Source: Treponema sp. (GTDB lineage Bacteria; Spirochaetota; Spirochaetia; Treponematales; Treponemataceae). Taken from it: 64,000 nucleotides of DNA. Shown piece after piece: positions 61,114 to 64,000 of this stretch (position 1 is the stretch's first letter; each line of letters starts with the position of its first letter). Both the position numbers and the translations under genes were made by a program. The stretch spans positions 1 to 64,000 of the forward strand of contig JAFYZU010000036.1 in assembly GCA_017548565.1 (NCBI GenBank), in the 5' to 3' direction. Below the pieces are notes generated by a model. The model searched no databases and was not told the origin of the DNA. It saw only the letters and a list, made by a program, of their open reading frames with translations.

Positions 61114-62467
61114 ACTTCTGGTATTAAAACAGGATATAGACCGCATTTTACGATATATTGGTGACAAGGGATGCTTTCAGTTTTATTCGAAAATACCTGA
61201 TTTTTCGGATGAAAGCAATGCAGAACTGTCTGATGAAGATTTAATCAATTTAAAAATTAATCAGATTAAAAACTCCCTTGAATGCACGGAATATGTTTAC
61301 AGGATTCTTTTGTGGATCCCTAAGGATATCTGCGATTCTTCGTCGGAAGAAATGAGTGCTCTTACGGAAAACAGGATTTCAGTCCGGGTTTTTGAGCCTT
61401 ATGAAATTCCAGATGTAATCAATGGAAAGGAAAAGGTTCCTGTAAAAATTCATCACAACAGATTTGTAAGAAGCTTTGAGCGCATGGTATTCAGCTTCGG
61501 TTCTCCTCTTTACGGTACTGTAGATCCGACACCTTTTGTCGCAATATTTTTTACAATTCTTTTTGGAATGATGTTCGGTGATTTAGGGCAGGGGCTTGTT
61601 TTTCTTTTGATTGGTATTCTTATGTCGAAAAAAATCATCAGGGCCGGAGGCTGGAATAAATTTGCGGCAATTTTCATCGCAATAGGAATTACATCCTCTT
61701 TTATGGGACTTCTGACCGGAGAGTTTTTCTCAAATGAAACTCTTCTTGAACCTCTTGCACTATGGGTAACAGGATTTTTCGGCACCCCTCACGCACCGAT
61801 ATTAAAAGTCATGTATACTCCGGGCGGTTCCCTTAAAGCAATGTTCGGACTTTTCGGTGTGGCTGTAGGTTTTGGTTTTATAATCAATTCAATCGGTTTT
61901 ATAATTAACATCATAAATAATTTCAGGCTGCGTCGTATTGATAAGGCCCTGTTCGGTAAAAACGGACTTTCCGGGGCAGTCTTTTTCTGGTATGTAATTG
62001 CGCTTGTCCTTAGAATTGTTATCTTTAAACATACTCCTGCAGTTTATGATTATATCATCCTTGGCATATCATTATTTTTCGCCGCTTTTGCAGAACCGTT
62101 TGAAAATCTCATCAATAAAAAGCATCCTGTTCTTGAAAACGGATTCGGCACATATCTTATTTCAAGTGTCGTAGAAGTTATTGAAGTTTTTTCCGGTATG
62201 CTTTCGAATACCATAAGCTTTGTCCGCGTAGGAGCCTTTGCGCTTTCACATGCAGTCCTTGATTATATGATTGTAATTCTTACGGAGCTTGTCGGCGGTG
62301 AACTTACAATTCCCGGTATATTAATCCTTATTCTTGGAAATGCAATCATCATTCTTCTTGAAGGAATGATTGTAGCAATTCAATCAATAAGATTACAATA
62401 TTATGAATTCTTTTCTAAATTCTTTAATGAGACAGGAAAGGAATTCAAACCATATACGTGGAGGTAA
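61100..62467 (+). CDS. V-type ATPase subunit I (a), with a short cytoplasmic domain
   Basis: Membrane stator subunit that forms the ion half-channels next to the c-ring. The N-terminus MRLVELLVLKQDIDRILRYI is the normal family start, and the membrane part begins at FGSPLYGTVDPTPFVAIFF (about residue 133), with FGMMFGDLGQGLVFLL and a later VVEVIEVFSGMLSNTISFVR containing the essential Arg. At 455 residues it is well short of the usual 600-650. The missing length is all in the cytoplasmic arm, about 130 residues here against 300 or more. The frame is open throughout, so this is a real shortening, not a visible frameshift. Confidence 0.87.
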   Translation: MRLVELLVLKQDIDRILRYIGDKGCFQFYSKIPDFSDESNAELSDEDLINLKINQIKNSLECTEYVYRILLWIPKDICDSSSEEMSALTENRISVRVFEPYEIPDVINGKEKVPVKIHHNRFVRSFERMVFSFGSPLYGTVDPTPFVAIFFTILFGMMFGDLGQGLVFLLIGILMSKKIIRAGGWNKFAAIFIAIGITSSFMGLLTGEFFSNETLLEPLALWVTGFFGTPHAPILKVMYTPGGSLKAMFGLFGVAVGFGFIINSIGFIINIINNFRLRRIDKALFGKNGLSGAVFFWYVIALVLRIVIFKHTPAVYDYIILGISLFFAAFAEPFENLINKKHPVLENGFGTYLISSVVEVIEVFSGMLSNTISFVRVGAFALSHAVLDYMIVILTELVGGELTIPGILILILGNAIIILLEGMIVAIQSIRLQYYEFFSKFFNETGKEFKPYTWR

Positions 62468-62472
62468 AAGAA

Positions 62473-62784
62473 ATGAAAAGAATTTCATGCATTCTTTCAA
62501 TTTTATTTTTAGGTACTTTTGCATTGTTTGCACAGGAAGCTGCAGAATCTGTAAAGGCAACAGGAGCAGATGTAATGACTGCAGTAAAATATCTTTCTGC
62601 AGCAATTGCAGTTGGACTTGCATGTCTTGCTGGTGGAATTGCAGTTGGAAAAATTGGTGCGGCTGCAATGGGTGCAATGAGTGAAAATCCTGAGCTTTCA
62701 AGTAAAGGTATTCCTTATGTCGGACTTGCAGAAGGTATTTGTCTGTGGGGTGCCCTTATTGCAGTTTTGATTCTGGTTCTTTAG
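62473..62784 (+). CDS. V-type ATPase subunit K (proteolipid c-ring)
   Basis: Ion-translocating rotor subunit. I start at 62473 because GGAGGTAAAAG lies just before it; the in-frame ATG at 62458 is inside the previous gene. Residues 1-20 look like a signal peptide or extra helix (ILSILFLGTFALFAQ), followed by two membrane hairpin helices. The second contains the ion-binding Glu in GLAEGICLWGALI. The GIAVGKIGAAAMGAMSENPE loop is characteristic. It is a single-hairpin form, unlike the double-hairpin eukaryotic c subunit. Ion specificity (H+ or Na+) is not decided. Confidence 0.9.
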   Translation: MKRISCILSILFLGTFALFAQEAAESVKATGADVMTAVKYLSAAIAVGLACLAGGIAVGKIGAAAMGAMSENPELSSKGIPYVGLAEGICLWGALIAVLILVL

Positions 62785-62785
62785 T

Positions 62786-63109
62786 ATGGATTTTTACACG
62801 ATCGGAAGTCGTGAAATTGTTCTTGCTTTTAAATTAACCGGTATAGAAGGAACTGTTGCAGAAACACGCACTGAAGTTTTAGAGGCGTTTAACAGATTTA
62901 CAAAGCAGTCAGATTTACCGGAAGACCAGAAACCGCGCATTTTGATTTTAACGGAAGATGCGGCTGTTCTTATTGAAAAAGAAGAATATGAATGGCAGAA
63001 AACAGGAAAATATCCTCTTGTGGTGGAAGTTCCGGGCTTGAACGGACATGCAGAAGGAAGAAAATCTTTGTCTGAAGCAATCCGCCACGCTGTAGGAATA
63101 AGTGTCTAG
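62786..63109 (+). CDS. V-type ATPase subunit F
   Basis: Small central-stalk subunit of 107 residues with an alternating alpha/beta (CheY-like) pattern: FYTIGSREIVLAFKLTGIEG at the start, PRILILTEDAAVLI as the second strand-helix unit, and YPLVVEVPGLNGH near the end, the family's 'P.iv.IP' segment. The order K-F-E-A and 2-bp gaps on both sides fit the F subunit (NtpG-like). Confidence 0.85.
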   Translation: MDFYTIGSREIVLAFKLTGIEGTVAETRTEVLEAFNRFTKQSDLPEDQKPRILILTEDAAVLIEKEEYEWQKTGKYPLVVEVPGLNGHAEGRKSLSEAIRHAVGISV

Positions 63110-63111
63110 AT

Positions 63112-63753
63112 ATGAAAGAAATACGTCCAATACATATAATTGATGAAGAAATAAAACAGCAGGCTCAAAACGAAGCACAGAAGATTCTTGATCAGTCAGA
63201 TTTACAGTGCAGGGAAATATCTGAAGATTACAGTTCAAGACTTAATCAGGAGCTCAAAGAAAAAGAAGATTATTTTAATCAGAAGGCAAACTCTTATCAG
63301 AATAATCTTAATGCGAAGATTACTCTTGAACAGAAACGCTATAATGCTTTGTTTATCAGGAACAGCATTATAAATGCAATCAATGATTTTTTAGAAGCGA
63401 TGCCGGAAGAAAAACGTCTTCAGATTGTAATGAAAGCGGTTAGTACCGGAAAAAATGTTTTTAAAGATAAAGAAATCAATGTATTTGTGTATGGTTTTAA
63501 TGAAGAAGCGGTACTTGAGGAATTAAAAAAGCTTTTCCAGAAGCAGATTGTTTCATGTACTAAGGTTCTTTTTAATCAGAAAGTCCACGAAATTGACATA
63601 GGATTAAAGTTTAACGAAGGAATTATAATCGAAACGACAGATACATTTATTCTCGGAAGATTTACGCTTTGTGAAATAATCGGAAAGCTTCTTGATAAAA
63701 AAACATATAAGCTTGCATCAATTCTGTTTGGTGAAGGAGTTTTCGATGCTTAA
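63112..63753 (+). CDS. V-type ATPase subunit E
   Basis: Peripheral-stalk subunit of 213 residues. A long N-terminal coiled coil (about 8-85; EIKQQAQNEAQKILDQSD) is followed by a globular C-terminal domain with NEEAVLEELKKLFQKQI and GLKFNEGIIIETTDTFI, matching the beta-alpha head that binds catalytic subunit B. It would pair with the small coiled-coil subunit at the start of the operon. The stop overlaps the subunit A start by 8 bp. Confidence 0.87.
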   Translation: MKEIRPIHIIDEEIKQQAQNEAQKILDQSDLQCREISEDYSSRLNQELKEKEDYFNQKANSYQNNLNAKITLEQKRYNALFIRNSIINAINDFLEAMPEEKRLQIVMKAVSTGKNVFKDKEINVFVYGFNEEAVLEELKKLFQKQIVSCTKVLFNQKVHEIDIGLKFNEGIIIETTDTFILGRFTLCEIIGKLLDKKTYKLASILFGEGVFDA

Positions 63754-64000
63754 AGGAACGATTACAAGAATTTCAGGACCGATTGTTTATGCACAGGGAC
63801 TCGATGGGGCGGGTTTATATGATGTAGTAGATGTCGGAAATAAAAAGCTTATCGGTGAAATTGTACGACAGAGTTCAAATCACTGTACAATTCAGGTTTA
63901 TGAAGACGATACTGGAATGAAAATTAATGAAGAGATTGTGTGCCAGGGACGTCCGCTTTCGCTTCATCTGGGACCAGGTCTTGTCGGAAATATTTATGAT
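63746..64000 (+). CDS. V-type ATPase catalytic subunit A (5' part)
   Basis: First 85 codons of the catalytic ATP-hydrolysing subunit; the gene runs past the window edge. The beta-barrel start MLKGTITRISGPIVYAQGL and the segment GRPLSLHLGPGLVGNIYD are diagnostic. GGAG lies about 10 nt before the ATG, inside the subunit E gene. Operon order so far is G/H-C-I-K-F-E-A, with B and D expected downstream. Confidence 0.93.
   Translation, partial: MLKGTITRISGPIVYAQGLDGAGLYDVVDVGNKKLIGEIVRQSSNHCTIQVYEDDTGMKINEEIVCQGRPLSLHLGPGLVGNIYD

Noticed and set aside
61100-62467. Frameshift or pseudogene explanation for the short V-ATPase subunit I
   Set aside because: The frame is open from a normal family start through all membrane helices, with tight overlap to both neighbours and no remnant of the missing segment in another frame.
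1-64000. tRNA, rRNA, CRISPR arrays, insertion sequences, prophage genes
   Set aside because: No gap is large enough for most of these, no spaced direct repeats occur, and no transposase, integrase or phage structural motif was seen.

Overview
The window looks like a chromosome segment of a host-associated (gut or rumen type) Treponema or a close spirochaete. The evidence is AT-rich coding sequence, flagellar chaperones (FliS and an FlgN-like protein), a V-type rather than F-type ATPase, the MEP-pathway enzyme IspH, LolA/OmpA-type envelope proteins, and an intracellular GH115 alpha-glucuronidase that points to plant-fibre use. The genus is inferred from gene content; no marker RNA gene is present. 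Nearly every base is coding, no gap exceeds about 200 bp, and I see no tRNA, rRNA, CRISPR array or insertion sequence.

Layout. 1-1.8 kb: tail of an unknown protein, then a reverse-strand block fliS - flgN-like - folA. 1.9-9.4 kb: ftsH, lolA-like, rodZ-like, rimO and a uvrD/pcrA helicase. 9.4-13 kb (reverse): a lipoprotein, a LysM lytic transglycosylase and an OmpA-family protein, probably one envelope operon. 13-19 kb: a membrane protein, a TPR protein and yajC-secD-secF. 19-33 kb: ispH, ndk, gpsA, ffh, GH115, pgk, a cysteine synthase, a membrane diguanylate cyclase, three exported proteins and tpiA. 33-59 kb: a large accessory surface-glycan region. 59-64 kb: secG and the first seven genes of a V-type ATPase operon, cut by the window edge in subunit A.

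The glycan region encodes a flippase, a Stealth-type sugar-phosphate transferase, GT8, GT32-like and DUF4422 glycosyltransferases, an IspD/TarI-like cytidylyltransferase, an SDR epimerase between two LicD paralogs, a lipoprotein phosphoesterase, a YidC-like/sulfatase-fold fusion, a CDP-glycerol-type polymer transferase, an HTH-LicC fusion, a PntC-like (2-aminoethylphosphonate) cytidylyltransferase, a transporter of the 2-aminoethylphosphonate/iron family, and UDP-galactopyranose mutase. My reading is that these make a galactofuranose-containing surface polymer decorated with polyol-phosphate and phosphocholine- or phosphonate-type groups, the latter possibly scavenged from outside. Cassettes of the toxin-antitoxin or defence type are scattered through it: VapBC, a HipA-like kinase, an AlbA_2/ATPase regulator and an unrecognised two-gene pair.

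Two further points stand out. The 915-residue fusion of a YidC/Oxa1-like domain to a phosphatase/sulfatase-fold domain is an unusual architecture. Ten genes also have a -10-like hexamer placed only 6-8 nt before the start codon, which predicts leaderless mRNAs; six or seven of these also have a recognisable -35 at standard spacing.
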